Assembly: GCF_005796225.1 (NCBI RefSeq) | Contig: NZ_VAHO01000007.1 | Coordinates: forward strand, 1-64,000 | Length of the DNA: 64,000 bases | Origin: Pseudarthrobacter sp. NamE5 | GTDB lineage: Bacteria; Actinomycetota; Actinomycetes; Actinomycetales; Micrococcaceae | Reading direction: 5' to 3' | In this document: piece after piece, positions 49,935 to 59,525 of the stretch | Numbering within the stretch: position 1 is the first letter of the stretch | Layout: every line of letters begins with the position of its first letter | Program-made: the position numbers and the translations under genes | Notes under the pieces: generated by a model | The model's database searches: none | Told to the model about the DNA's origin: nothing | Seen by the model: the letters and a program-made list of their open reading frames with translations, nothing else

Positions 49935-51347
49935 ATGTCATCCACCGATACCTCCACGGTGCCCGGATCGCCGCAGCCGGTGAACTCCCGCGGCCGCGTG
50001 ATCGTGGCCAGCCTGATCGGCACCACGGTCGAGTTTTACGACTTCTACGTCTACGCAACGGCAGCGGTGCTGGTCTTCCCGCAGCTGTTCTTCCCCAGCC
50101 AGAACGAAACCACCCAGCTCCTGAGCTCCTTCGCAGTCTTCGGCGTGGCGTTCATCGCCCGCCCGCTCGGCTCGATCGTCTTTGGCCACTTCGGCGACAA
50201 GTTCGGCCGCAAGGGCACTCTGGTGGCGTCCCTGCTGACCATGGGTATTGCCACCTTCCTGATTGGCTGCCTGCCCACAGCGCTGGTTCCGGGCTGGGCT
50301 TTCTGGGCGCCGGCACTTCTGGTGGTCATGCGCTTCGCCCAGGGCCTGGCGCTGGGTGGCGAGTGGAGCGGGGCTGCGCTGTTGGCCACCGAGAACGCCC
50401 CGGCCAACAAGCGCGCCATCTACGGCACCTTCCCGCAGCTGGGCGCACCCATCGGCTTCATCATCGCCAACGTGATCTTCCTGGTCTTCAGCTACGCCCT
50501 GTCCCCGGCTGACTTCATGGCCTGGGGCTGGCGCGTGCCGTTCCTGCTCAGCGCCGTCATGGTGATCATCGGCCTCTACGTCCGCCTCAAGCTGATCGAA
50601 ACCCCCGCCTTCACCAAGGTGATCGAATCCAATGAGGTGGCCAAGCTGCCCCTGGGCCGCGTCTTCAAGACCAGCTGGCGCCAGCTGATCCTGGGCACGT
50701 TCATCATGCTGGCCACCTACGTGCTCTTCTACCTGATGACCACGTTCACCCTGACCTACGGCACCCGTCCCGCAAGCCTCGAGGCGGCCCGTGCCGCCGC
50801 CGAGAAGGCCGGCAAGCCGATGACGGAGGCAGCCGCTGCAGCGTTCGTTCCCGGCCTGGGCTACACCCGCAACGACTTCCTGTGGATGCTGATTGCCGGC
50901 GTCGTCTTCTTCGGTATCTTTACCCTCGTCTCCGGGCCGCTGGCGGAGAAGTACGGCCGCCGCAAGATGCTCCTTGCAGTGACCGGCGGCATCTTCGTGT
51001 TCGGCCTGCTCTTCGTTCCGCTGTTCAGCGGCGGCTTCATTGGCACCATGGCGCTGCTGGTCATCGGCTTCTCCCTGATGGGCCTCACCTTCGGCCCGAT
51101 GGGTGCGCTGCTGCCGGAGCTCTTCCCGACGAACGTCAGGTACACCGGTTCAGCCGTGAGCTACAACTTCTCCAGCATCCTGGGCGCAGCGGTGGCCCCG
51201 TTCATCGCAGTGGCGCTCTGGGAGACGGCCGACGGCAGCCCCGTACTGGTGGGGATCTACCTGACCTCCATGGCTGTCCTGACGCTCATCGCCCTGTTCG
51301 TGAGCAAGGAAACCCGCGACCTGGACTACGAAAACAACGTGGCGTAG
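49935..51347 (+). CDS. MHS family MFS transporter
   Basis: A 470-aa major facilitator of the metabolite:H+ symporter group. The N-terminus has VIVASLIGTTVEFYDFYVYATAAVLVFPQLFFP, then GHFGDKFGRKGTLVASL. The family motif RFAQGLALGGEWSGAALLATENAP is clear, and a second GPLAEKYGRRKMLL repeats in the other half. Members carry osmolytes, dicarboxylates or shikimate, so the substrate is unknown. A polar insert between helices 7 and 8 (ARAAAEKAGKPMTEAAAAAF) is typical of some subgroups. It is divergent from narK but no functional link is evident. Confidence 0.88.
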   Translation: MSSTDTSTVPGSPQPVNSRGRVIVASLIGTTVEFYDFYVYATAAVLVFPQLFFPSQNETTQLLSSFAVFGVAFIARPLGSIVFGHFGDKFGRKGTLVASLLTMGIATFLIGCLPTALVPGWAFWAPALLVVMRFAQGLALGGEWSGAALLATENAPANKRAIYGTFPQLGAPIGFIIANVIFLVFSYALSPADFMAWGWRVPFLLSAVMVIIGLYVRLKLIETPAFTKVIESNEVAKLPLGRVFKTSWRQLILGTFIMLATYVLFYLMTTFTLTYGTRPASLEAARAAAEKAGKPMTEAAAAAFVPGLGYTRNDFLWMLIAGVVFFGIFTLVSGPLAEKYGRRKMLLAVTGGIFVFGLLFVPLFSGGFIGTMALLVIGFSLMGLTFGPMGALLPELFPTNVRYTGSAVSYNFSSILGAAVAPFIAVALWETADGSPVLVGIYLTSMAVLTLIALFVSKETRDLDYENNVA

Positions 51348-51387
51348 CAGCGGAGCCTGTGCCTTCCAGCCCGGTTTGTGGCTCGAG

Positions 51388-51431
51388 ATGCCCGGCGTGT
51401 TCCCCGACTTTTCGGGGAGTGCGGCGGGCAT
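51388..51431. terminator. Bidirectional terminator
   Basis: TCCCCGA/TCGGGGA with a 4-nt loop (51401-51418) is embedded in an outer ATGCCC/GGGCAT stem (51388-51393 with 51426-51431), then TTTGGCTTTT. It lies between the convergent MHS and amidotransferase genes. Confidence 0.7.
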
Positions 51432-51501
51432 TTGGCTTTTCCGGCGCAAGTAAGCGGGCGGGAAGGCACGACGGCGAGGCGCTGGGTATGGAGTGGCGGC
51501 C

Positions 51502-52233
51502 TCACCGGGCGTAGCGGGCCACGAAGTTCCGGAGGATTTTCATGGGTTCGGTGGCAGTGAACTGCCGGGCGCTCTCCATCAGTTCTTCGGCCGACTCCGG
51601 CGGGAAGTAGCCTGCGTGCCGGTAGATGTCGATGCGGGTGCAGAGGCCTTCCGCGTCCAGTTCCGGATGGAACTGGGTGGCGTAGAGGTTTTCCCGGATC
51701 CGGAACATATGGACCGGGCAGGCCGCGGAACGGGCCAGCAGGACGGCGTGCGGCGGCAGAACGGTGCACGCCTCCTTGTGCCCCGTGAAGGCGGTAAACG
51801 TGCGGGGGAGTCCCTCGAGCAGTGGGTCTTCAAGACCGGCCTCGGTCAGCTCGATCTCCACCCCGCCAAGGGGTTCCCCGTATGTCCGGTCGATAACGGC
51901 GCCCTGGTGGGTGCCGAGGGTGCCCACGCCGTAGCAGGCGCCCAGGAAGGGGAAGTCCCGGGCCACCAGCTCATCCAGGAGCCCTGCAAGTTCCCGCTCC
52001 ACGCGGTGCTGGGCGGAGGACTTCTTCTCCGGCGGGTCGCTGGAGGTGAACGGGCTTCCGCCCACGATCACACCCGAGTAGTCCGAAAGGTCCACTTGGG
52101 GCAGCGGGGCTGCCTCCAGCCGGACCCGCACCAGCTCCCGCGGCTGCAGGCCGCCATACCGGAGGTACGCGGCATATTCATCTTCGGCGGCAGCGTCCTC
52201 GGCCCTGGACGCCAGGAGCAGGAAAGGCTTCAT
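51502..52233 (-). CDS. Class I glutamine amidotransferase-like protein
   Basis: A 243-aa protein of the GMP-synthase amidotransferase fold (GATase1). It has GVIVGGSPFTSSD, the nucleophile-elbow segment FPFLGACYGVGTLGTHQG with the catalytic Cys, and FRIRENLYATQFHPELDAEG with the His-x-Glu pair. The triad looks intact. Such stand-alone proteins are often annotated as GMP synthase-like or gamma-glutamyl peptidases; no synthetase domain is present and the acceptor is unknown. The gene precedes nothing obvious on its strand and follows the SnoaL-like gene by 36 nt. Confidence 0.85.
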   Translation of the reverse strand: MKPFLLLASRAEDAAAEDEYAAYLRYGGLQPRELVRVRLEAAPLPQVDLSDYSGVIVGGSPFTSSDPPEKKSSAQHRVERELAGLLDELVARDFPFLGACYGVGTLGTHQGAVIDRTYGEPLGGVEIELTEAGLEDPLLEGLPRTFTAFTGHKEACTVLPPHAVLLARSAACPVHMFRIRENLYATQFHPELDAEGLCTRIDIYRHAGYFPPESAEELMESARQFTATEPMKILRNFVARYAR

Positions 52234-52269
52234 GCGCTAAGTGTGCCGGTCGCGGACCCGGCCTGTCAG

Positions 52270-52704
52270 CTAGCCTGCCGGTTGGGTGAGCGAGCGGCGG
52301 GACTGCGGCCGGGCTGCCGGGTCGGCGTGGCGGTGTACGAGCTTCCAGTAGCCTTCCTCACGGCGGAAGATGCTGGTCACCCGCAGCGCGAACTCCTCCA
52401 CGGCGCCCCCGTCAAGGCGTGCCCGGAAGTGTTCGGTCTCCACCAGGTAAGCGGTGTCGCGGGCCGTGTAGGAGGTGATGGTCTCGAACCCGAGCATCTC
52501 GCCGTCCTGGAACTGCCGCGCTGCCTGGTCCAGCCGGGCCTCCACCTGGGCCCAGCCGCGGGCAATCCCGCCGAACGGGTTGGCCAGGGTCACGTCGTCG
52601 AGGCGGGAATAGAGCTCCTTGACGGGCGCGGGATTGCCCTGGGTAATATCCGGGACGGCCAGGTGGTAGCGGTCCACTTCTTCCTGGAAGCTGGGTGCGA
52701 GCAT
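52270..52704 (-). CDS. SnoaL/NTF2-like protein
   Basis: A 144-aa protein of the NTF2/SnoaL cone fold (DUF4440-like). It has PAPVKELYSRLDDVTLANPFGGIARGWAQVEARLDQAARQF, then ALRVTSIFRREEGYWKLVHRHADPAA, whose WKLVHRHAD ending is typical of the family. No catalytic residues can be assigned. GGAGG lies about 6 nt before the ATG. It is 18 nt downstream of the carboxylase alpha gene, so probably in that transcript. Confidence 0.82.
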   Translation of the reverse strand: MLAPSFQEEVDRYHLAVPDITQGNPAPVKELYSRLDDVTLANPFGGIARGWAQVEARLDQAARQFQDGEMLGFETITSYTARDTAYLVETEHFRARLDGGAVEEFALRVTSIFRREEGYWKLVHRHADPAARPQSRRSLTQPAG

Positions 52705-52722
52705 GGGTGCCTCCGGGGCTTT

Positions 52723-54537
52723 CTAGTCTTCGATCATGGCGATGATGGCGCCCGCGGACACCGTTTCGCCGGAGGACGCTTCAAGCCCGATGATGGTGCC
52801 GGAACGGTGCGCGGTGAGGGGCTGTTCCATCTTCATCGCCTCCAGGACCACCACCAGGTCACCTTCGGTCACTACGTCGCCATTGGTGACGGCGACCTTG
52901 ACGATGGTGCCCTGCATGGGGGAGGTCAGGGCATTGCCGGTGGCAGCGGCCGGACCGCCGGAGCGTGAACGCTTCTTGGACTTCGCAGGTTTCGCTGCAG
53001 ATGCTGCCCCGCCGGCTCCCACGGAACCCAGGGACGCGGGCAGGACCACCTCGAGCCGCTTGCCGCCCACTTCGACCACCACGCGCTGGCGCTCCTCCGC
53101 GGCACCGTCTGTAGCGGCAGCGCCGTCCGGCGCCCAGGCGGGAAGGTTGTTGACGAACTCGGTTTCAATCCAGCGGGTGTGGACCGAGAACGGACCCTCG
53201 GCCGGGGCGAAGGCGGGATCCGAAACCACGGCAAGGTCGAACGGGATGACGGTGGGAATGCCTTCCACCACCATCTCCTCCAGGGCGCGGCGTGCACGCT
53301 GCAGGGCCTGGGGTCGGCTGGCTCCCGTCACAATCAGCTTGGAAAGCATCGAGTCGAAGTTGCCGCTGATCTCGTCGCCCTGTTCAATGCCTGAATCGAC
53401 GCGGACGCCGGGGCCGGTGGGGTTTTTCAGGACGCGGATGGTGCCGGGGGCGGGCATGAAGTTCCGCCCCGGGTCCTCACCGGTGATGCGGAACTCGAAG
53501 GAGTGGCCGCGCACCTCAGGGTCGCCGTAGCCGAGTTCCTCTCCGCGGGCCAGCCGGAACTGCTCGCGCACCAGGTCGATGCCGGTGACTTCCTCGGAAA
53601 CGCAGTGCTCCACCTGGAGCCGGGTGTTGACTTCCAGGAAGGAGATGGTGCCGTCCTTGCCCACCAGGAATTCGCAGGTGCCGGCGCCCAGGTAGCCGGC
53701 TTCCTTAAGGATGGCCTTGGAGGATTCGTAGAGGCGCCGATTCTGGTCTTCGGTGAGGAACGGGGCCGGTGCCTCCTCCACCAGTTTCTGGTTTCGGCGC
53801 TGGAGCGAGCAGTCACGGGTGGAGACGACCACCACATTGCCGTGGGCGTCCGCCAGGCACTGGGTTTCCACGTGCCGCGGAGCGTCCAGGAAGCGCTCGA
53901 TGAAGCATTCCCCGCGGCCGAATGCGGCGGTGGCTTCACGGACGGCTGATTCGTAGAGCTCGGGGATCTCCTCCCGGGTGCGGGCCACCTTGATGCCGCG
54001 GCCGCCGCCGCCGAAGGCGGCCTTGATGGCTACCGGAAGCCCGTGCCGGTCCACGAAATCGAGGATCTCCCCGGCAGACTCGACAGGATCGGCCGTGCCG
54101 GGGACCAGCGGAGCGCCTACCTTCTCGGCAATGTGCCGGGCCTGGACCTTGTCACCGAGGGCGGAGATGGCCTCCGGGGACGGGCCGATCCAGGTGATGC
54201 CCGCCTCGATCACGCGCGCAGCGAACTGGGCGTTTTCGGCGAGGAAACCGTAGCCGGGGTGGATGGCGTCGGCGCCCGACTGGACCGCGGCGGCAATGAT
54301 CTTATCCATCACCAGGTAGGACTCCGCGGCGGTGTTCCCGCCCAGGGCGTAGGCCTCGTCGGCGAGGCGCACGTGGAGGGCATCCCGGTCCGGGTCGGCG
54401 TAGACCGCGACCGAGGCGATGCCTTCGTCGCGGGCTGCGCGGATGATGCGCACGGCGATTTCACCGCGGTTTGCGATCAGCACCTTTGTGAGGGTCGACT
54501 GCTTGGTTCCTGCGGACTGCTCCAAATATGCTGACAA
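52723..54537 (-). CDS. accA: Acyl-CoA carboxylase alpha subunit (biotin carboxylase + BCCP)
   Basis: A 604-aa alpha chain as in actinobacterial AccA3/AccA2/PccA. The biotin carboxylase part (about residues 18-460) has [37 protein letters not shown], the glycine-rich [13 protein letters not shown], and [25 protein letters not shown] spacer of about 60 residues leads to the C-terminal biotin domain ([12 protein letters not shown]), with the biotinylated Lys in [11 protein letters not shown]. It fixes CO2 onto biotin for the beta subunit, partly seen at 63248. maf lies upstream on the same strand. Confidence 0.93.
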   Translation of the reverse strand: MSAYLEQSAGTKQSTLTKVLIANRGEIAVRIIRAARDEGIASVAVYADPDRDALHVRLADEAYALGGNTAAESYLVMDKIIAAAVQSGADAIHPGYGFLAENAQFAARVIEAGITWIGPSPEAISALGDKVQARHIAEKVGAPLVPGTADPVESAGEILDFVDRHGLPVAIKAAFGGGGRGIKVARTREEIPELYESAVREATAAFGRGECFIERFLDAPRHVETQCLADAHGNVVVVSTRDCSLQRRNQKLVEEAPAPFLTEDQNRRLYESSKAILKEAGYLGAGTCEFLVGKDGTISFLEVNTRLQVEHCVSEEVTGIDLVREQFRLARGEELGYGDPEVRGHSFEFRITGEDPGRNFMPAPGTIRVLKNPTGPGVRVDSGIEQGDEISGNFDSMLSKLIVTGASRPQALQRARRALEEMVVEGIPTVIPFDLAVVSDPAFAPAEGPFSVHTRWIETEFVNNLPAWAPDGAAATDGAAEERQRVVVEVGGKRLEVVLPASLGSVGAGGAASAAKPAKSKKRSRSGGPAAATGNALTSPMQGTIVKVAVTNGDVVTEGDLVVVLEAMKMEQPLTAHRSGTIIGLEASSGETVSAGAIIAMIED

Positions 54538-54700
54538 GGCGTCTCCTTCTTTCCTTCAGGGAGCCTAGCGCGGTTTTGAGGGTTCCGCCGATATTACTTG
54601 CGGAATCCGCGTGTAAACGGGTCGGGCTTTGTAGGGAAGCTACAAGACTTCGCGAAATGCGGCGCTTTTGCCTTCACGGACAGGCAGGGTTTGCAGGGCG

Positions 54701-55342
54701 TCAGGCGGACCACAGGTCGGTGATGCGCACGTTTGCGGAGGCCAGCAGGCCGCGCAGCGTGGAGACCGAAAGTCCGACGACGGTGTGCGGGTCGCCATCA
54801 ACCTTCCGGATGAACGCCCCGCCCAGGCCGTCAATGGTGAAGGATCCGGCGCAGTGCAGTGGTTCGCCGGTAGCGATGTAGGCATCGATTTCTGCCGTCT
54901 CCATCTCCAGGAAGGTGACCTCGGCCGAGGCCACGGTCCCCAGGGTTGCACCCGTGCCGGGCTCGCCGCCGTCGTCGGGATCCGTGTCCCGGCAGTCCAC
55001 CAGCCAATGCCCCGTGTGGAGCACTCCGGAGTTGCCGCTCATTCGCAGCATCCGCTCACGCGCAACGGTGGCCGTGTAGGGCTTGCCGTGGGCCTCTCCG
55101 TCAAACTCGAACACCGAGTCGCATCCAAGGACCAATGCCCCCTCCGCATCCGGGAGCGCTGCTACCGCTTCGGCTTTCGCCCTGGCCAGCAGCAAGGCAG
55201 TATCGTGTGGATCGGTCACGCCGTACCGTGCCTGTACGGCGTCCTCGTCCACGTCAGAGACCAGCACCGAGTGCCGGATGCCGGCCTCCGCCAGGAGCTT
55301 GGTGCGGGCGGGGGACTGGGAAGCGAGAATCAGGCGGACCAC
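54701..55342 (-). CDS. maf: Maf-like nucleotide pyrophosphatase
   Basis: A 213-aa Maf/HAM1-like protein that hydrolyses non-canonical or selected nucleoside triphosphates. Family motifs are LILASQSPARTKLLAEAGI at the N-terminus, VLGCDSVFEFDGEAHGKP, and a C-terminal VVGLSVSTLRGLL. The start is a GTG at 55342 with a leaderless -10 box. maf beside carboxylase genes is a typical actinobacterial arrangement. Confidence 0.92.
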   Translation of the reverse strand: MVRLILASQSPARTKLLAEAGIRHSVLVSDVDEDAVQARYGVTDPHDTALLLARAKAEAVAALPDAEGALVLGCDSVFEFDGEAHGKPYTATVARERMLRMSGNSGVLHTGHWLVDCRDTDPDDGGEPGTGATLGTVASAEVTFLEMETAEIDAYIATGEPLHCAGSFTIDGLGGAFIRKVDGDPHTVVGLSVSTLRGLLASANVRITDLWSA

Positions 55343-55349
55343 GGTCTCC

Positions 55350-55355
55350 AGCCTA
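55350..55355 (-). promoter_or_regulatory. -10 box of a leaderless maf transcript
   Basis: On the minus strand TAGGCT is followed by 7 nt and the GTG at 55342. The sequence TAGGCTGGA is the same as before tatD. Confidence 0.6.
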
Positions 55356-55407
55356 GTGGACCGGCGCCAGCCAGGAAGACCAGCGCCGGCCCGATGGACC
55401 AGCGGTT

Positions 55408-57930
55408 CTAGTGGACCAGTTCCCCGGCCGCCGGAGCTGTCTCGGGACGGCTGAGCCTGGCCCCCTCCACATCCACGTCAGGCAGGATCCGGTCCAGCCA
55501 GCGCGGCAGCCACCAGGACTTTTCGCCCAGGAGGTACATCACGGCCGGCACCAGGGTCATGCGCACCACGAAGGCATCCAGCAGCACACCAAACGCCATG
55601 GCGAAGCCGAGCGGCCGGACCATGGTGAGGTGGCTGAAGATGAAGCCGGCAAAGACGCTGACCATGATGATGGCGGCGGCAGCCACCACGGCGGCGGCGT
55701 GGCTGAAGCCCACCCGGACCGCCTCCTTGGCCGTGGAACCGTGCATGTACGCCTCGCGCATGCCGGAGGCGATGAACACCTGGTAGTCCATGGCCAGCCC
55801 GAACAGCACCCCGATCAGGATGATGGGCAGGAAGCTCAGCACCGCGCCGGGGTTGGCCACGTCGAAAACGCTGCCCAGCCAGCCCCACTGGTAGACGGCC
55901 ACCACGGCGCCGAAGGCTGCGGCGAGGGAGAGCAGGAACCCGCCGGTGGCGAGAAGCGGCACCACAATCGAGCGGAACACCAGCAGCAGCAGGACAAGGG
56001 ACAGTCCGACGACGATGGCCAGGTACGGCGGCAGGGCGCCACCGAGCTTGGTGGAGACATCGATGTTTCCGGCGGTCTGCCCGGTCAGGCCCAGGGTCAC
56101 GTCGTATTTGGACTGGACCTCTTCGTTCAGGCCCCGCAGTTCGGAAACCACCTGGACGGTGCTGGCGCTGGCCGGGCCTTCCTTGGGGATCACCTGGAAC
56201 ACCGCGGTCCGGCGGTCCTCGCTCAGGGCGACGGGTACTGCTGCTTCAACGTTGTCCACAGCGCGGAGTTCGTCTGCGACGTCGTACTGCAGGGTCTGCG
56301 CCTGGGCCTCGTCCAGGCCGGCGGGGAACTCGCCGACGGCCACGATGGGGCCGGTGACGCCTTCACCGAAGCTGCGGGCGGTCAGGTCGTATGCCTGATA
56401 CGCCTCGGATTCCACCGGCTCCGATCCACCGTCGGGCAGGGCAAGCTGCAGCTGGGTGGCAGGCAGGGCCAGGGTGCCCAGCAGGAGGACGCCGGCCAGG
56501 AGGGCCAGCACGGGGTGCCGGGTGACCAGGCCGCCCCAGCCGTGGATGCTGCGCTCGCGGTCCTTGGCCTCATCTTCGACTTCATGGCCCGGTTCAGCAT
56601 TGTGGGCTTCGGCTTTGGCCCAGGCCCGCCGGGAGATGATGCGCCGGCCAATCAGGGAAAGCATGGCAGGGGTGAGGGTGATGGCCACCAGCACTGCCAC
56701 TGCCACGGTTCCGGCCGCGGCCAGGCCCATGACGGCCAGGAACGGCAGTCCGGGCACCACCAGGGCGGCAAGGGCGATGATCACGGTGAGACCGGCGAAC
56801 ACGACGGCGTTGCCGGAGGTTCCGGTGGCACGGGCCACCGACTCCTCAGGCTCCATTCCGGCGAGCAGCTGGGTCCTGTGCCGGTTGACAATGAACAGCG
56901 AGTAGTCGATGCCCACGGCCAGGCCCAGCATGAGGGCCAGCATGGGGGAGATGGAGCTCATGTCGAAGAGCCCGGACAGGGCGAAGGTAATGCCGACGCC
57001 CACGCCTACTCCGACGATGGCCATCAGCAGCGGAAGCCCGGCGGCGATGAGGGTTCCGAGCATGAGGATCAGGACCAGGGCCGCGACCGCGATGCCGATG
57101 ATCTCGGCGGCACCGAAGAGCTCGGAAATGTCCTCGGTAATCTCTTTGCTGGCGTAGGCGGTGACGCCTGCAGCGGAGGTTTCGTGCGCGATGTCCTGGA
57201 CCTGCTGGCGGACCTCGGGGCTCAGGCCGTTGATGGACGTGTCGAACTGGACCTGCGCCACGGCGGCCCGGCCGTCCTCCGATATAAAGCGGATGGCAGA
57301 GGACGCATCAACCTGGCGCTTGCCGAGCTCAAGCTTTTCCTTGCTGGCCTCCAATTCGCTTGCCCCGGCCTGCAGGCGCGCCTCTCCTTCTGCCATTGCG
57401 GCCTTCTGCTGGCCGAGCTGGGCTTCAATAAGGGCGGCGGGGGCACCGGCTGCAGCCAGCTGCTGTTCTGCTGCTGCGAGCTGCGCCTTGCCGGCTTCAA
57501 GCTCGGCGCGGGAGGCATCCAGCTGTGCCTGTCCTGCCGCAAGCTGCTGCTCGCCGTCGCTGATGGCCTGGCCTGCCTGGTCCACCTGGGCCTGCGTGGC
57601 GAAAGGATCCACGGTGCCGCGCACATCCTGCACCGACTCCAGTTTCTTCAGCGCATCTGTGACGGCGGTCCGGCTCTCGGCAGTGAAGCCGCCGTCGGGT
57701 GCTTCGAAGACGATCGTCGCCGTGCCCCCTGAGGCGGAAGGGAGCTCTTCCTTCAGCTTGTCGGCAATCCGCTGTGTCTCGGTGCCGGGAATCTGGAAGT
57801 TGTTGGACAGCGTGCCGTGGAACGCGGCGGCCGACCCGCCAACGACCGCCAGGGCGGCAAGCCACAGCGAGATTACCAGCCAGCGCCGGCGGTAGGAGAA
57901 CTTGCCCAGGCGATAAAGGAACAAAGCCAT
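55408..57930 (-). CDS. MMPL/RND family transporter
   Basis: An 840-aa membrane protein with two MMPL halves. A first membrane helix near residues 18-37 is followed by a periplasmic loop with a strong coiled coil (about 115-200, repeated ELEAGKAQLAAAEQQL type), then helices with GLAVGIDYSLFIVNRHR (first half) and GLAMDYQVFIASGMREAY (second half), the Asp-Tyr motifs of the RND proton relay. Such proteins export lipids, drugs or siderophores. It follows a TetR gene on the same strand by 36 nt, so it is probably under that regulator. The substrate is unknown. Confidence 0.9.
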   Translation of the reverse strand: MALFLYRLGKFSYRRRWLVISLWLAALAVVGGSAAAFHGTLSNNFQIPGTETQRIADKLKEELPSASGGTATIVFEAPDGGFTAESRTAVTDALKKLESVQDVRGTVDPFATQAQVDQAGQAISDGEQQLAAGQAQLDASRAELEAGKAQLAAAEQQLAAAGAPAALIEAQLGQQKAAMAEGEARLQAGASELEASKEKLELGKRQVDASSAIRFISEDGRAAVAQVQFDTSINGLSPEVRQQVQDIAHETSAAGVTAYASKEITEDISELFGAAEIIGIAVAALVLILMLGTLIAAGLPLLMAIVGVGVGVGITFALSGLFDMSSISPMLALMLGLAVGIDYSLFIVNRHRTQLLAGMEPEESVARATGTSGNAVVFAGLTVIIALAALVVPGLPFLAVMGLAAAGTVAVAVLVAITLTPAMLSLIGRRIISRRAWAKAEAHNAEPGHEVEDEAKDRERSIHGWGGLVTRHPVLALLAGVLLLGTLALPATQLQLALPDGGSEPVESEAYQAYDLTARSFGEGVTGPIVAVGEFPAGLDEAQAQTLQYDVADELRAVDNVEAAVPVALSEDRRTAVFQVIPKEGPASASTVQVVSELRGLNEEVQSKYDVTLGLTGQTAGNIDVSTKLGGALPPYLAIVVGLSLVLLLLVFRSIVVPLLATGGFLLSLAAAFGAVVAVYQWGWLGSVFDVANPGAVLSFLPIILIGVLFGLAMDYQVFIASGMREAYMHGSTAKEAVRVGFSHAAAVVAAAAIIMVSVFAGFIFSHLTMVRPLGFAMAFGVLLDAFVVRMTLVPAVMYLLGEKSWWLPRWLDRILPDVDVEGARLSRPETAPAAGELVH

Positions 57931-57966
57931 GTAAGGAAACCGATCTGATCAGGAGGAACGGGAGTT

Positions 57967-58668
57967 TCAGGAAGCCGGGCCGGCCGGCGCAGGGCTGGAT
58001 CTCCCCGCGCCGCCGGCGTGTCTGCGGGAGTTGAAACCGGCTCCGAGCAGGGCCATGGCGTCGATAAGCAGTTGCCGGAGCTCGGCGAGGGATTCCGCTG
58101 AGAGGTCAGCGCCGCGGCGGCTGAACCACACCTGCATGGCTGCCTTGCCGCAGGAGATGACGGAGCCGGCCAGCGCTTGGACGTACAGTTCGTCCTCACC
58201 GCCAGGTGTTACGGCCACGCGTTCCCGGGCCACGGCAAAAACCTGCTCCCGGCAATGGTCCCACGCCTGGAGTTCCGTATTCGCCATGAGCGGGCTGTGC
58301 TGGGTCAGGGTGAACAGTTCCGCCAGCGGTGCCACTGCCTTGGGGTCGGCGAGGGCCATCAGGGCTGCCTGGGCTGATTCCAGGACAGGTTCTTCCGCCG
58401 GCCGCAGCCTCAGCTGCTGGATGGCGTTGTCCAGGAACGCATGGACGACGGAGGCCAGCGCGGCATCGGTGCTGCTGAAGTAGTTGAAGAACGTCCGGCG
58501 CGAAATTCCGGCCGAGTCGGCGATTTCTTCAGCCGTGAAGTTACCGGGGCCCTTGGCTCGCAGGAGGGCCAAGGCTGCATCAGTGATGGCTTGGCGGGTG
58601 GCGGCTTTATTCAACTCGCGGCGGGAAGGGGCTCCGGCAGTGTAAGCGGTCGATGAGGAAGCAATCAC
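57967..58668 (-). CDS. TetR family regulator of the MMPL transporter
   Basis: A 233-aa TetR regulator with the helix-turn-helix ATRQAITDAALALLRAKGPGNFTAEEIADSAGISRRTFFNYFSSTDAALASV. The C-terminal domain (about residues 95-205) is generic. It lies 36 nt upstream of the MMPL gene on the same strand. A 14-bp dyad (GTGCAA-CT-TTGCAC) sits 14 nt before its start, suggesting autoregulation. The ligand is unknown. Confidence 0.9.
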   Translation of the reverse strand: MIASSSTAYTAGAPSRRELNKAATRQAITDAALALLRAKGPGNFTAEEIADSAGISRRTFFNYFSSTDAALASVVHAFLDNAIQQLRLRPAEEPVLESAQAALMALADPKAVAPLAELFTLTQHSPLMANTELQAWDHCREQVFAVARERVAVTPGGEDELYVQALAGSVISCGKAAMQVWFSRRGADLSAESLAELRQLLIDAMALLGAGFNSRRHAGGAGRSSPAPAGPAS

Positions 58669-58681
58669 GCTCTTACACTAC

Positions 58682-58695
58682 GTGCAACTTTGCAC
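58682..58695. promoter_or_regulatory. Putative TetR operator
   Basis: GTGCAA and TTGCAC form a perfect dyad with a 2-bp centre, 14 nt upstream of the TetR start codon and between it and the divergent secreted-protein gene. Confidence 0.5.
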
Positions 58696-58831
58696 TCTGC
58701 GCAACTTGCCTTCACAGGAGAATGAAAGGTTCTGGACAGGTTCACCAGAAGTTGATCCCGGACGCTGGAGATACCCGCAAGGGGCAAACCGACAACAGCC
58801 GTCATCCGACGGCAGTACCAGGAGACAAAGA

Positions 58832-59392
58832 ATGTCACGCACAAAGAACATCACCCTTGGCCTGTCCGCCACGGCGCTGGCCGTGGTTGCCGGAATCGGC
58901 GTTGCCGGGATGGCCTCCGCCACCACCACACCCGCTCCCACACCGAGCGCAGGTTCGAGCGCATCGGCGGACGCCGGCACCACTCCCGGGAGCGGCATAG
59001 GTAAGCACGGCGGACGGGGCGGGGAGCGCGGTCTTGCGCAGGCAGCTGCCCTTGGGGAGAAACTGGGCGTGGAGGAAGCCAACGTGACGGAGGCGTTCGA
59101 GGCCTTCCGGGAGGCAAGCCGACCGACCACGTCGCCGGCAGATGGTGAGAAACCTGACGCTGCCACCCGTGACGCCGCGCTGGCCAAGTCGCTGGCTGAA
59201 TCACTGGGCATTGAAGAGTTCAAGGTCACCGCCGCGCTGGAGGAGCTCCGCAGTGAAAGGCAGGCACAGAAGACTGCAGAGCTGAAGACCCGGCTGGACC
59301 AGGCGGTAACGGACGGGAAGCTGACACAGGCTGAGGCCGACGCCGTCACCAGGGCAGTAGAAAGTGGAGTGGTTGGCGGCGGCCGCCACTGA
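58832..59392 (+). CDS. Secreted helical protein of unknown function
   Basis: A 186-aa protein with a typical signal peptide (MSRTKNITLGLSATALAVVAGIGVAGMASA, cleavage near residue 30). A Thr/Pro/Ser/Gly-rich spacer follows, then two helical repeats: EKLGVEEANVTEAFEAFREAS and ESLGIEEFKVTAALEELRSER. A third partial helix ends with LTQAEADAVTRAVESG. AGGAG lies about 8 nt before the ATG. The repeat type LG(V/I)EE-x-V(T)xA occurs in several actinobacterial exported proteins of unknown function. It is divergent from the TetR gene; the shared region carries the TetR-like dyad, so it may be coregulated. Confidence 0.78.
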   Translation: MSRTKNITLGLSATALAVVAGIGVAGMASATTTPAPTPSAGSSASADAGTTPGSGIGKHGGRGGERGLAQAAALGEKLGVEEANVTEAFEAFREASRPTTSPADGEKPDAATRDAALAKSLAESLGIEEFKVTAALEELRSERQAQKTAELKTRLDQAVTDGKLTQAEADAVTRAVESGVVGGGRH

Positions 59393-59463
59393 AGTGCCTG
59401 GCGCTGAGGCCTGTGGCACAGACGCCCCCGGCAGAAGCTTGGGCACTGAGGCGCCTGAAACGA

Positions 59464-59497
59464 AAGAAGCCCCCGGGAGATTTCCCGGGGACTTCTT
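59464..59497. terminator. Bidirectional terminator
   Basis: AAGAAG and CCCCGGG pair with CCCGGGG and CTTCTT around a 6-nt loop, with one C-A mismatch (59470 with 59491). CTTCTG follows. It lies between convergent genes. Confidence 0.7.
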
Positions 59498-59525
59498 CTT
59501 CTGCTGCAGGGTGGGCAGCTGGCTG

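Noticed and set aside
55411-57732. A 773-codon plus-strand open frame opposite the MMPL gene
   Set aside because: Antisense artefact of codon bias; His/Gly/Gln-rich with no recognisable domain.
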